64,000 nt of DNA from Anastatus disparis. Its lineage: Eukaryota > Arthropoda > Insecta > Hymenoptera > Eupelmidae. Shown one piece after another: positions 43,545-56,000 of this stretch (its first letter is position 1; each line of letters opens with the position of its first letter). The position numbers were made by a program, and so were the translations under genes. The notes beneath the pieces are model-generated. The model was given only the letters and a program-made list of their open reading frames with translations. It was not told where the DNA came from and did no database searches. The stretch spans positions 682,001 through 746,000 of the forward strand of contig JAFFSR010000097.1 in the NCBI GenBank assembly GCA_017163975.1. The letters are read 5' to 3'.

Positions 43545-44965
43545 AGAAGAAGAAATAAAAAACATAATTGTCAAAACAACTTTAACAAAATACTTTAAAT
43601 TAAATAAGATAGATCCTAAAACTAAAAATTATACATATGCGAAAATCCCATTGCATTATGCATTTAATAAAAAATTGAAAGTATGGAATAAAAGGCAAAG
43701 ATTTATAGAACCAATACTGAGCAAAATGTATTTGGTAAATCCAAAAGATCGTCAAAGATATTTAATAAGATTATTACTCTGACATGTCAAAGGTGCAACA
43801 TTATTCCAAGATTTACGTACTGTCGATGATATAACATATCCTTCATTTTTCGAGGCTGCCGTAGCCAAACATTTGGTTAATGAAGATGAAGCAAGGGATT
43901 GATGCTTAGAAAAAGCATCCCAAATACAGTTTCCAGTTGTTCTTTATACAATATTTGCATGTATTTGTATATTTTATAATCCTATATGCTAGAAATTTAT
44001 ATGAAAAATATAAGCATTTTTTTCATCATCCAAAATATGAAAAAAATGTAGGTGAAAATAAATCATTAAATATTATTAAAGAAAATTTACTTTATCCATA
44101 AAATTTATTTAATGGATATTGTTCAAGTGATTTTAATTTACCAGATATATCAACTTATATGGATGATTTATGCGCATCTATCGATACAACAGAATTTTCT
44201 ATAAAATATGACATGTAAAATGATTTACAAATCAAAGAAAATACATTAAAAGATCAACAAAAAATTATTTACGACAGTATTTTAGAATGTTTAAAAAAAG
44301 GAAAACAATTGTATTTTATTGATGGGCCTGGTGGAAGTGGAAAAAGTTAACGTTTTAATAAATTATTCAAATTTTTCAAGTATATCATTTTTATTGCTTG
44401 AACAGGAATTGCTGTTAATTTATCGGAGAATGGAAAAACAATACGCGCTACATTCAAATTGCAACTAAATATCACAGAGTCTACAACATGCAACGTAAAA
44501 CCTAACTCAACAGAAGGTAAAAAATTAAGAGAAGTACAAATAATAATATGGAATAAAATGCCAATGACATCAAAATATGCTTTTGAAGCAGTTGACCGTT
44601 TGTTTCAAGATTTATCTGATGTTAAGGAAATATTTGGTGGTGAATATTACTTGTATCAGGGGATTTTAGACAAACATTACCCATTGTAGAACATGGCAAT
44701 CGCACTGATGTTATTGAAAATTCTGTCAAGAACAGTTATTTGTCGCCAAAATTTATTCGTATGACATTAAATAAAAACCTCAGGGTATCCAAAGATAACA
44801 ACAATTTTAGAGAATGGTTATTGAATGTAGGTGAAGGTAACCATACAAATGTTTATAAAAAATAAAATGAAATAGTCGGAATACCTAATGATATAATAAT
44901 ACAAGAAAATAAATTTAAATAATAAAGTTATATTAGCGCCTACGAAGAATGACGTAATAAATATA
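43545..44965 (+). pseudogene. Helitron helicase remnant
   Basis: Broken frames in order. First TYAKIPLHYAFNKKLKVW and KMYLVNPKDRQRYLIRLLL, then HVKGATLFQDLRTVDDITY, the conserved block just before the helicase. Then at 44321-44350 comes Walker A GPGGSGKS, followed at once by a stop. Then TGIAVNLSENGKTIRATFKL, a damaged Walker B region (IIIWNKMPM) and DRLFQDL, and further on LAPTKNDVIN. This is the Pif1-like helicase half of a Helitron. Many stops make it inactive. The BEL element inserted just upstream. Confidence 0.85.
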
Positions 44966-45057
44966 TTAAGAGCAAGCCAGATTCGCTGTTCTTGTCTAAT
45001 TGAGTTTTTTTTTATTTACTCAAATATTAATCGGTGTATCTGAAAATTGAAGGTTAA

Positions 45058-45454
45058 GGGGAATCCTCATACCGACATAGAGTTCTACCTTATCTACATT
45101 TAAATTATGAATTTTAATAAAAATTTAACTATTCATGACTGAAATTCGTAGGAGAGGCACATTCTTAACATGTCAAAGAATTTATTGCAATGTTAAAAGA
45201 CAATATAAAGGTAAAAATAAAGGCGATAACTGCTTAATACGATTAACTTTTCAATGTAGTTATGAATAATCGTATTATGCAGTTTTTGTCTTCATTTTCA
45301 TTTTTATTCTGTCTTTTGACGTTGCAATAAATTCTTTAGAATGTTAAGAATATGCCTCTTCTATGAATTTTAGTCAAAAATAGTTAAATTTTTATTAAAA
45401 TGCATAATTCAAATGTAGATAAGGTAGATCTCTTTACCGGTATGAGGACACCCC
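45058..45454. mobile_element. 397-bp piggyBac-type MITE
   Basis: Flanked by TTAA on both sides (45054-45057 and 45455-45458). Ends GGGG and CCCC, and has inverted arms of almost 200 bp each. The uninterrupted form of the target is visible at 43426-43440 (GAAGGTTGAGCGCAATAG) in a second copy of the host repeat. No coding capacity. Confidence 0.85.
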
Positions 45455-45890
45455 TTAAGCGCAATAGATATTATTATTATCCTTTTCAGAACGGAATTTT
45501 TATTTCATCATGAAAAGTTCTGATAACCATTTAGCGATGATAAGTTTTCATTTATTAAGCAATTTTTGCGATGAAAAAATTTTTTTTTCGCTTTTTTCTT
45601 TTCAAGTTTTCTCCTTTTCTATCAAAGATATAACTAGTGGCAACTACCGTTGCCGGCGCTGAGCGAAGAGTCGTCAGGTACATTTTAATTACCGGGTCTA
45701 TTATCGTACTTTTTCACCTTCCGTTATAATTATAACATAGATAAATTGTAATATAACTCAAAAATAAATACTTATAAATCATATGAATGCAATGCAACTA
45801 AACTTTTGTCGTAATTATGACACAATAGTCTTATAACACAATAGCCTCATAACACAATTCTATATGAAATATGTACATAAGTTGCAGAAG
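45455..45890. other. no gene seen
   Basis: AT-rich, repeat-derived DNA leading into the word-repeat block. Confidence 0.5.
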
Positions 45891-48030
45891 TTACACAATA
45901 TATCGTGGCCAAATTTAAGCAATCAAATAAATCTTTCATTGCAATATTGTAACTATCATAGAAATCTTTCATGAAAGATTTATGAAAGATTTTAGCAATA
46001 TCAACAGTAATATTTCGGGAAAATATTTCTAAAATATTTCTACAATCTTTCATTGCAAGATTATCAGAGTTACAAAAATCTTTCATGAAAGATTTATGAA
46101 AGATTTCAGAAATATTTACGATAATATTTCAAGAAAATATTTATTAAAGATTTTCACAATCTTTCATTGCAAGATTATCACTGTTTTAAAAATCTTTTAT
46201 GAAAGATTTATGGAAGATTTCAGCAATATTTACGGTAATATTTCAAGGAAATATTTATTAAAGGTTTTCACAATCTTTCATTGTAAGATTATCACAGTTT
46301 TAAAAATCTTTCATGAAAGATTTATGAAAGATTTCCGCAATATTTACAGTAATATTTCAAGAAAATATTTACAGTAATATTTCAAGAAACTATTTATTAA
46401 ATATTTCTACAATCTTTCATTGCAAGATTATCAGAGTTACAAAAATCTTTCATGAAAGATTTATGAAAGATTTCAGAAATATTTACGGTAATATTTCAAG
46501 AAAATATTTATTAAAGATTTTCACAATCTTTCATTGCAAGATTATCACTGTTTTAAAAATCTTTTATGAAAGATTCATGGAAGATTTCAGCAATATTTAC
46601 GGTAATATTTCAAGAAAATATTTATTAAAGATCTCTACAATCTTTCATTGCAAGATTATCAGAGTTACAAAAATCTTTCATGAAAGATTTATGAAAGATT
46701 TCAGCAATATTTACGGTAATATTTCAAGAAAATATTTATTAAAGATTTCTACAATCTTTCATTGTAAGATTATCACAGTTGTAAAAATCTTTTATGAAAG
46801 ATTTATGAAAGATTTCAGCAATATTTACAGTAATATTTCAAGAAAATATTTATGAAATATTTCTGCAATCTTTCATTGTAAAATTACCACAGTTTTAAAA
46901 ATCTTTTATGTAAGATTTATGAAAGATAGTGTGAAGGTTTTTGGCTGAAGCATGGAGAACACTGGAGAGAAATCTTTTATAAATCTTTCAAACAGGTTTC
47001 CTTAAAAATTTCTATGGAAGCTTCCAACAATCTTCCGTTGTAGTCTAAGTAAACAAAAAATCTCGTGAGAAATATTGTTGAAAGATTTTATAAAATATTC
47101 CATGAAGCTTTCTTTGAGAGATTACTACTGTATTTCCTTGCAATATTACATGAAATATTTATGAAATAATGCGTCAAGATTTTTGGGAACAGCATGGAGA
47201 ACGCTCAGGAGCAATCTTTCATAAATCTTTCAATTATGTTTCCTGAAAGATTTCGACGAAAGCTTCCAACAATCTTCTATCGCAGTCTAAGTAAACCATA
47301 AATCATGCAGAGAAATATTGTTGAAAGATTTCATGAAATATTCCGTGAAACCTTCTTTGTGAGATTGCTACTACGTTTCGTTGCAATATTATATTAAAGA
47401 TTTATAAAAGATTGCGTGAAGGTTTCGAGGTACAGTAGGGAAAACGTATGGGAGAAATCTTGCATAAATCTTTCAAACATGTTTCCTGAAAGATTTCAAT
47501 GAAAGCTTCCAACAATTTTTCATCGCAGTCTAAGTAAACCAAATTCTTACAGTGAAATATTGTTGAAAGATTTATGAAATATTCCGTGAAGCCTTCTCTG
47601 TAAGATTGCTATTATATTTCCTTGCAATGTTGCATAAAAGATTTATGAAAGATTGCGTGAAGTTTTCGAGGTACAGCTAGGAGAACGCCTGTGAGAAATC
47701 TTTCATAAATCTTTCAATCATGTTTCGTGAAAACTTTCTTTGAAAGCTTTCAGCAATCTTTCATTGTGATATAAGTTAACCAACAATCTTGCAGAGAAAT
47801 ATTGTTGAAAGATTTATGAAATATTGTTTGTAATACTTCATCGAGATTTCATGAAATATTTCAATATAATATTACTGTAATATTGCTGAAAAATTTCATT
47901 GAAAGATTTTTTATTCGTTCGTTATATTTTGCTACGAAATTTTTCAACAATATTTATAAAATATTAATAAGAAATCTTTCACTGAAAGATTTTGAAATGT
48001 TTCACTGTTTTATTTCATGCTATGTGGGGT
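45890..48030. repeat. reiterated AATCTTTCATGAAAGATT block
   Basis: The palindromic word ATCTTTCATGAAAGAT and close variants recur dozens of times. From about 46020 to 46890 they form roughly 115-bp tandem units (marker AATCTTTCATTGCAAGATTATC). From about 47030 to 47770 they form longer units of about 240 bp (marker CAGTCTAAGTAAACC). The right end, TTTCATGCTATGTGGGG, matches the inverted terminus of the 6895-8965 element. The ORFs at 46096-46377 and 46463-46855 are translations of the repeat. Confidence 0.8.
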
Positions 48031-48199
48031 TAAATATACAAGTAAGGGTAAAACAACTTCTCGTACTTATAAGGACCTTATAGAAAAATTTTGTAAGAAT
48101 AATTCGAAGAATATGACTGCACGTGAGGCGTTAATGCAATTGGTTATTTCCTCTATTAACGAAAAAGATTATTCTGCCCAAGAAGTTGTTCATATTTGA
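48031..48199 (+). pseudogene. Helitron protein fragment
   Basis: A short frame reading VKYTSKGK, then TAREALMQLVISSINEKDYS and AQEVVHI, matches the segment of Helitron proteins between Rep and helicase. It lies between two repeat blocks and is cut off on both sides. In protein order it would precede the fragment at 43545, but it lies downstream, so it is a separate or rearranged copy. Confidence 0.7.
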
Positions 48200-48212
48200 A
48201 TGTGATGGCCAT

Positions 48213-49566
48213 CTCTACTGAAAAAATCCACCTGTATTTCCACGTGGATTACCCATGTAGAAATCCACATGGGTCTTACATGGATTCCATGTGGATTTTA
48301 TGAAAGCCATGTTGATTTTGTAAAGCCCTCGAGGACTGTTAAAGAATCCGTATAGATTCTATGTGGACTTTCAAGGAACCCGCATGGATTTTATAAAATC
48401 TGTGTTAATTTTACATACTTCTCGTGAATTTAAAAAAAATCCATATGGGTTTTGTGAAATCCATGTGCATATTTGGAAATCCATGTGGATTTTTAGGTAC
48501 TCTACGTAGATTTTTTACTTGGATATCGTCGTGGATTTAAATAAAAATCTGTGTTAATTTTATGTACTCCTCGTAGATTTTTAAGCAATCCATATAGATT
48601 TTGAAAATCCATGTGGATATTTAGAAATTCATGTGGATATTTAGAAATCCATGTAGATCTTTGGAAATCCATGTGGATATTTAGAAAAATCCATGTGGAT
48701 ATTTAGAAAAATCCATGTGGATATTTAGAAATCCATGTGGATTTTTAGGTAATCTACGTTGATTTTTCACTTGGATATCCACGTGGATTAAAATGAAAAT
48801 CTACGTGGAAATCCATATGGATATTTTGAATAGGAAATAACTTAATATTTATTTTGCATTCAAAGTAAAAACCAAAAACGAGGTAAACCTCGTAGTTTCA
48901 ACTCTTTGAAGATCAAAGAGCTTCTACGAACTAAGTAAGAGGATTCTGGCCTTATATATCTACGTCTTTGAAATTTGAATGAGGAATCACAAAACTTAGA
49001 AAAACACCACCTATAGATTCAAAATGAAATCGACGTAATCAATCATCAATTCGACAGTAAGTCACAAGGTGGCGTTTCTATAAGTTTTGTGATCCATCAT
49101 ATGAGTATCTAAGTCGCAGATATATAAAATCAGAATACTCTCAGTTGAATCATAGAAGCTCTCTGATCTTCAAAGAGCTGAAATTGCGAGGTTTACCTCG
49201 TTTTTTGTTTTTACTTTGAATGCGAAATAAATATCAAGTTATTTCCTATTTTAAACTTCTATGTGGATTTCCACGTGAATTTTCATTTAAATCTACCTGG
49301 ATATCTAAGTAAAAAATCTACGTACATTATCTAAAAATCCACATGGATTTCACAAAATTCATATGGATTTCTTAAAAATCCACGAGGAGTACTAAAAATT
49401 ATCACAGATTTTATAAAATCCATGTGGATTCTTCAACAGTCCACAAAGATTTTATAAAATCCATATTGATTGTTTTACATGGAAATCGACGTGGGTAATC
49501 CGCGTGGATTCCTATGCGAATCCACATGGAATCCATGTTAAATCCACGTGGATTTTTTCAACAGGG
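48213..49566. mobile_element. 1.35 kb foldback element built of AAATCCACGTGGATTT words
   Basis: Termini are inverted copies of CTGTTGAAAAAATCCAC. Most of each half consists of the palindromic word AAATCCA(C/T)GTGGATTT, and the inner parts (48835-48960 and 49120-49255) mirror each other over more than 100 bp, including ACGAGGTAAACCTCG. The centre is about 49030. The whole element is one long imperfect palindrome with no ORF. Confidence 0.85.
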
Positions 49567-49639
49567 ATTACATAAATCATCACAAAATTTCGTTGTACTT
49601 ATTATTTATAAAGATAATTGAAAGATATTTAAGATGTTT

Positions 49640-49698
49640 TTATAATCAAGGGGCGCGGCAGCGCCCCCGATGGCAAATAGGCGAAGCAATGGAGCGCT
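49640..49698. repeat. G+C-rich patch beside the palindrome
   Basis: Contains GGGGCGCGGCAGCGCCCCC, itself able to form a hairpin, in otherwise AT-rich DNA. Confidence 0.5.
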
Positions 49699-50096
49699 TT
49701 AAGAGGAGACCGTATAATTCTGTCCTTGTCTAATCTAAATTTTCGTTATTATTAATAAATTAAATATTTTCATAGAAAAGTAAGACAACCGCCCAATAGA
49801 GCAAAAGATAAGCAAACGATTCTATTCTATGAAAAAATATGAAATTTTGATTATTTTGCGAGTGAAGTCTGAAACGGAAAAACAATCGAACTTGATTGAG
49901 TTGATTCAACTGTTTTTCCGTTTCAGACTTCACTCGAAAAATAATCAAAATTTCATATTTTTTCATAGAATAGAATCGTTTGCTTATCTTTTGCTCTATT
50001 GGGCGGTTGTCTTACTTTTCTATGAAAATATTTAATTTATTAATAATAACGAAAATTTAGATTAGACAAGGACAGAATAATACGGCCGCCTCTTAA
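49699..50096. mobile_element. 400-bp near-perfect palindrome with TTAA ends
   Basis: TTAAGAGG at the left and CCTCTTAA at the right, with arms of almost 190 bp that are nearly identical inverted copies around a short centre at 49890-49910. The same 68-codon frame appears on both strands because of this. The outermost 50 bp resemble sequence at 35953 and 44968, so it belongs to a dispersed family, probably with TTAA target sites. Confidence 0.85.
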
Positions 50097-50165
50097 GCCT
50101 TTTATACTTTATTTTTTCGAGTTTAACCTTGCAATTAAAAAAAAATTTTTTTTGCCATCCCCTGC

Positions 50166-50218
50166 CCAAAAGTACCACTTCTCCTCCCGACTCAAAATCG
50201 ACGAAGTGGTACTTTTGG
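50166..50218. repeat. hairpin
   Basis: Perfect arms CCAAAAGTACCACTTC and its complement with a 21-base loop. Confidence 0.85.
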
Positions 50219-50243
50219 TCTGGGTATGACAAAAAATAGCATA

Positions 50244-50360
50244 TTCACCACGGGAGTTAATGAAAAATACCTTAAATCGTATGTTTGTCACCCTCGCCTT
50301 GGGCTCGGGTGACAATTACATACGATTTAAGACATTTTTGAAATTAACTCCCTAGGTGAA
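50244..50360. repeat. long hairpin with G+C-rich tip
   Basis: Ends TTCACC and GGTGAA; arms include GGGAGTTAAT, CTTAAATCGTATGT and TTGTCACCC with their complements on the other side; tip CTCGCCTTGGGCTC. Looks like a small MITE. Confidence 0.75.
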
Positions 50361-50610
50361 TAATATACTATTATTTCACAAGATATTTTTATATTTTATT
50401 ATTGCTGAATCTTTATAGTACTATTTTATTTATCTTCTAAAAACATTCAACACAATATAATCAATACTTTTTATGTAATGTAAGTTTTAAGTTCGTAGCA
50501 GACGACTTTACTATTTCCCTTATTATTTTTCTCTAGTTTCTTGAACTCATATAAATATAGATATACTATCATGCTTTTATATCCAGTTTATCATTCTTTC
50601 GACTTATACA

Positions 50611-51868
50611 TAAGGTAAAACACCCAATTGTAGGACAGTTACGGCAGTATAAGTATATATACTTGATTTTTATTGATATGTCATGGGTTGTTTGCAAAAT
50701 AAAATTATCTCAGTTGGATAATTAGATATTTTAAAGTATGTAAAAAGAAAAATGAACCGATTTACATTAAAAAATTTTAAATTATCGTCTTATTTTCACA
50801 TGAGTAAGAATCCCTAATTGTAGGACAGCAAATTTTACTAAACCCAAAACTAAGACAGCACTTAGATCAAAAGTAGGACTATATAAATTCGTTTACACAT
50901 AACCTTAAACAATATAATTTATTGGACAGTTACAAAGTTCTAAACATTCTAACAATATCAAAATTTTTATAATTAATATAAGAAAGCAAAGTTAATAAAA
51001 ATGAATGTAAGTTCAATTGCATGCTCTAAAATTTATTACTGATTATAATTTTTCTTGTTTAATTTTTTTCTTTATTTGTAAAGCATTAATTTTTTCTTCA
51101 AAAATTGTAATATACACATTTTTAATAATATTTTATAAATTTTAGTAACATATAAAAAGTTGCCTTAGGTTAATAACAATACGAGACAGTTAAATATTTA
51201 GTTTTAAGGTTACCTCCGAAAATCGTATTTCTTGAATGTTTAAAGTCACAATCGATATCGATTTACACACAGAGAAACATTTTATCTCTGTTGGCACTTA
51301 AACGATATAAACTTTTGTCAATAATGGCTTTTATTTTCAATAATAAATGATTAAATAAACTACATCCTACTTCTCGGTCACTTAGTCAGCTGTTGTTGGA
51401 CAGATATTGCGCTCTGTCTTACTTTCGGGAACTCTAATAAAAATTTGAAGGTATACTAAGACGAATGAAATAATAAAAAAAAGAATTATTTAAACCATAA
51501 TAAAATATAAAATAATACTCATAAATGTAATCAGATTCGATACAACTAGTTATTTTATGTAGGTTACATATGAGTTATATCTATAATTAAGCAAAAACGA
51601 CATTGCAATTTTACATAAAAATTAGAAAATTTAAGAAGTAATTTACAACCGGAATACACGCTTTGCATAATCATTTTTTTTTATTTTTCAGTAAACCGGT
51701 GTTTAAAAATGACTCAAACATTCGTTTTAATGAGAGTACGTAGGATCTATAAATATTTAAATGAATATTTTTTGGTATTATTTTACTGTTAAAAATTACT
51801 GCTTTTCTTTCATGTCCTACTATTAGTATCATTTTTTGCAATGTCTTACTTTTGGGTGTTTTACCTTA
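50611..51868. mobile_element. 1.26 kb TIR element with subterminal GTAGGACAG repeats
   Basis: Ends are TAAGGTAAAACACCCAA and its inverted complement. The word GTAGGACAG and variants (TAAGACAG, TTGGACAG) recur near both ends in mirror orientation. No transposase frame. It is probably a non-autonomous DNA transposon whose subterminal words would be transposase-binding sites; superfamily unknown. Confidence 0.7.
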
Positions 51869-52821
51869 TATAGATTTATAACCGCTACATTTTATGCTAA
51901 CTAACGAACGAAAGCTTTTATAGCAATTCAATAATAAAAAAAATTTAAAAAAATAAACCTGCAAAAAGTGATTATTTACGTTTTAATAAAAGTTGTAAGT
52001 TATTCAGTTTCAACAAGAGTTGTTTGTTTTGATATTAATTTATAACCTCTTTATTAGATATAAAGATTCACTTATATTATGAAATATTTAAATAAAAATA
52101 AAGGTGAAAGATAAAATTTTGATAAACATGAAAAATAAAAGATTTTAATTGCGTATGGAATACAATTTTTAGTCAATAATTTAAGTAAATTAAGTTATGA
52201 TTGTGATATAAAATTTAAAATATGGTCATAGTAAACTGTGTTCAGAAGACTATATTTTTGATAAATATTTAAAATAAGAAATTCAAATAACATTTAGTAT
52301 GAATTGATGTAACAATTTAAATATGTATTTAGTAATTCTGTATGTATATTAAGATGTTTATTAAAAAAGATAAAATCATAGATAAATCCAACATAAAAAG
52401 TATTTTTTTGGCTTTCTTTTTAAAATATAGTTCTATTACCTAAAGCATAAAAAAGTGTAAATTTTAAAGTTTATGGGACCAATTTGTTTAATTTGAATAT
52501 CATTACAAGTACAATAAGCTTTTTTAAAATAATAATAGATATACAGAAATCAAATTTGAACATAGAAAAACAACGTTAAAGAAAATAAAACGAATTTGAA
52601 TTTTGCTACTAAATTGTTAAAACAATATTCAATGATGCACATACGGAATAATAAACTTTTTCTACATAGAACAGTACAACAAATAATAAAATCGCAACTT
52701 AAAAAACAAAACGAAGAAGAAAAAATTTTAGTTAAATTATTCAAATGATTAAATAAACTAACTAATGAAACTAGATTGTAATATACCAGTTTGAAATCAT
52801 CCTCTCAAATATAATAATTTA
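51869..52821. other. AT-rich DNA, no gene seen
   Basis: No coding similarity or clear repeat boundary; the 64-codon frame at 52550-52744 has no recognisable content. Confidence 0.5.
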
Positions 52822-52940
52822 ATTTTAGAATAACTTTTTCTTCCACAATTTAAAACAAATAATATAAACTTTTATCCAACCAATGGGAAGTAAGGCCTTT
52901 GTAAATCAATAAGATCCAAAAATCATTTTAAAAAAAATTG

Positions 52941-52990
52941 TTACGTTTCGTCGGTATGGTTTCCGACCTCTTCAGACTAAAAAGACGTAA
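52941..52990 (-). ncRNA. hammerhead-like ribozyme motif, unit A
   Basis: Read on the minus strand: TTACGT then C (cleavage triplet GUC), a short U-rich loop, CUGAAGA, a stem GUCGG/CCGAC with an AAACCAUA loop, GAA, then ACGUAA pairing back with the first strand (6 bp). Core residues match the hammerhead consensus. One extra G follows CUGAAGA and stem I is hardly formed. Penelope-like elements are known to carry hammerheads at such positions. Confidence 0.5.
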
Positions 52991-53139
52991 TTAAAATTTA
53001 TTAAACAAAACAAATTAAATATACACAAAAATAGTTTTCACTTTACAGTACATACCTAACTTAAAATTAATTCATACACTAAACTAGTTACATGAGAATT
53101 ACTCATATTGTCGAACTAAGAACTGATACAAGTTGTTGT

Positions 53140-55683
53140 CTATTTATATTGAAAATCAGAAAGACAGTTAGATATTTGTTTATAAACAGAAGGCAAATAC
53201 ATTATGTCCGTTTTTAAATTTATCGCATTTTTATTTCCGTTTATATATAACATTTCGGATATCTTACGCTTTTTGTTGTTACATTCTTTATCTAAAATTA
53301 TTGTATTTGACCAATCAAATTCATGAGAGCATTTTTTCATGTGTTCACCCACAACTGTATTTTTATTGATAGACTTTTTATGTTCATTTAATCTTGTTTT
53401 TAATGATCTCTTTGATTCCCCAATATAACAAGCTGAACAAGATTTACAGTTAAATTTATAAACAATACCAGTGATATCATCTTTCTTAAGCTTATCTTTA
53501 CCAATTTTGATAATGTGGTCAAGTTTTTTATTAACTAATGGTATAGTATTTATGTTAAATTTTTTAACGATTTTTTGCATTGGTTATATAATCGAGGAAC
53601 AAAAGGAATTGCTATTGTACATATTGAGTCAGAAAAATTACTTAGTTTTGATTTTTCATTAACATTATTATATTTATAATTTTGTAATCTTTTGTTTATG
53701 CATGATATAATGAATTTTTTTGGATAATCATTTTGTTGCAATAACTTTTTAATTAAATTAATATTCTTTTCTTGAAATCGTTTGTCTGAAAGTAAAACTG
53801 CTCTATCGGTTAAATTGTAAACAATATTACGTTTTAATTCTATGGTATGAAAAGATTTAAAGTTCAGTAAACGAGAGGAATTTGTTGATTTTTGAAACCA
53901 ATCAGTTATTAAATAATTATTTTCTCTAATTAAAGTTAAATCTAAAAAAGTTAATTTTATTGTTTTTTTCCATCTCATGCGTAAATCCAATACATTTGTC
54001 ATAATTATTAAAAATATTCAATACAGTTGTGAGATCATCTTTATGAATACAAGTTATTATGTCGTCAACATATCTATAATAAAAGATCGGTTTTATATTA
54101 TGTTCAAATTTTAAAATGCTAAGACACTCGCTCTCTAAATCGTCCATTACTATATTCGCAAATAATGGCGAAATGGGAGAACCCATAGGAGTGCCATAAA
54201 TTTGTTGATAAGTCACATTATTAAAAGTAAAAAATGTATTATTAAATAAAAACTTAGTAATATTGATAACATCACAAAACGGAATTTTACATTTATTATG
54301 AATTGACTCTACACGTCTTTCTAGACTTTTCATTACGAGTTCATATGATACATTTGTATACAAAGAAGTAACATCTAAAGAAATTAAACAAAAGTCTTTC
54401 GGAATTATAATGTCTCTAATTTTATGTACAAAATTTAAACTGTTATCAATGTTAGAATTCGGAATATTAAATGTCTTTTTTAAATTATCATATAAAGATT
54501 TTTCTAAATTATGAATGGGACTACCAATAGTAGAAATGATTGGTCTAAGAGGAATGTTAATTTTATGTATCTTTGGTAGTCCATACGCACGAGGTAACAC
54601 AGTGTTTGTTTGTGTTAATTCCATATCTTTATATAATCTGTCAAGAGATTCTAAATTATTTAGAATCTTCATAAATTTATATACTTCTTTCTGTATGGTA
54701 GCTAACGGACATTTATTACAAACTTTGTATGTGTCACTATTAGACAATAAAACGTTCATTTTCGCAATATAATCAGATAAATTCATACAAACGGTCAAAT
54801 TTCCTTTATCGGCTCTAGTAAAAAGTAAATTATTTTCATTTTCTTTTACAAATTTTTTGGTAAATAATAAATCATTATTAAACTTTTTCTCTTCTACTGA
54901 CAATTGAAGTCTATTTTTTAAATTATATTTAATATTTCTAACAATTGTTGATCTAACATTGTTTATAATATTTGAATCAACATTATTTAAAAATCCTAAT
55001 TTAAATTCTACATTCTTTATTATGTCTATTGAATCGAGTTTGTTTATATTTGATTTGACGTTAAACTTAGGACCTAGAGAAACAATATTAGTTACTTCTA
55101 TTGGCAATGAAAAATCTGAAATATTTTTGACCCAACTATTTTTAACAATTACATTATCTGATTCATTAACAGAATTAAATTTATTACAATATAATTTATT
55201 AAATTTAATATCGAGCATTTTAGATTTTTTAAAATAAATATTTCTACTTTTTCTCTCAGTCATTGTATAAAAATTATAGAGAGACTGTTTATCTATTTTT
55301 AAATGACTAATTTTATATTTCAAGGCGTTCAAACGTTTATGTAAATAATTTAAATGTATGAAACTGTCACACAACATGAAATTGAACATTCTATATTGAA
55401 TTCTTAAATTAAAAGTTTTCACTTTATTTTTAACCGAATTGCTATAAAATTTAAAACTATTTAACGATTTATCAGCTCTCATTATATGATTAGGAATCAA
55501 TCCCGACTGTTTACATCTCACCAAAAATTGATGATGGGCGTTAGCAGTTGATAAATTATGTCTCAACATTGTCCAATTTTTCAGATAGTGAACTGCGTGA
55601 AAACCAAAATTTATGAAGATAAATCCATAAAAACTCAATCCTCTTTGAGAACGGCACTTTCTAGGTTGTACGCCGTGATTCAT
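53140..55683 (-). pseudogene. Penelope-like RT plus GIY-YIG nuclease, unit A
   Basis: The frame starts at ATG 55683 and runs 585 codons with a basic N-terminal region, the GLPKIHK and PLRPI blocks, RT motif A (SLDVTSLYTN), motif B (GTPMGSPISPLFANIVM) and the active site YRYVDD. An extra T near 53944-53949 shifts the frame, and coding continues at 53550-54002. A further -1 step at the six-A run (53571-53576) leads to 53140-53580 with the GIY-YIG nuclease (GIVYKF, CYIGESKRSLKTRLNEH). Apart from these two shifts the unit is complete. In the family the RT primes at nicks made by the GIY-YIG domain. Confidence 0.88.
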
Positions 55684-55801
55684 TTTAGAATAACTTTTTC
55701 TTCCACAATTTAAAACAAATAATATAAACTTTTATCCAACCAATGGGAAGTAAGGCCTTTGTAAATCAATAAGATCCAAAAATCATTTTAAAAAAAAATT
55801 G

Positions 55802-55851
55802 TTACGTTTCGTCGGTATGGTTTCCGACCTCTTCAGACTAAAAAGACGTAA
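55802..55851 (-). ncRNA. hammerhead-like motif, unit B
   Basis: Same sequence and fold as the motif at 52941-52990; lies in the 3' part of unit B, upstream of the unit A start. Confidence 0.5.
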
Positions 55852-56000
55852 TTAAAATTTATTAAACAAAACAAATTAAATATACACAAAAATAGTTTTC
55901 ACTTTACAGTACATACCTAACTTAAAATTAATTCATACACTAAACTAGTTACATGAGAATTACTCATATTGTCGAACTAAGAACTGATACAAGTTGTTGT

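Noticed and set aside
46096..46855. Two ORFs of 93 and 130 codons with internal repeats
   Set aside because: Direct translation of about 115-bp tandem repeats.
46020..46890. Regular repeats as a CRISPR array
   Set aside because: Repeats are contiguous diverged tandem units without unique spacers, in a eukaryotic genome.
49760..50035. Two identical 68-codon ORFs on opposite strands
   Set aside because: Caused by the near-perfect palindrome.
54515..55237. Plus-strand ORFs of 85 and 92 codons that recur in every Penelope unit
   Set aside because: Antisense shadows of the RT gene.
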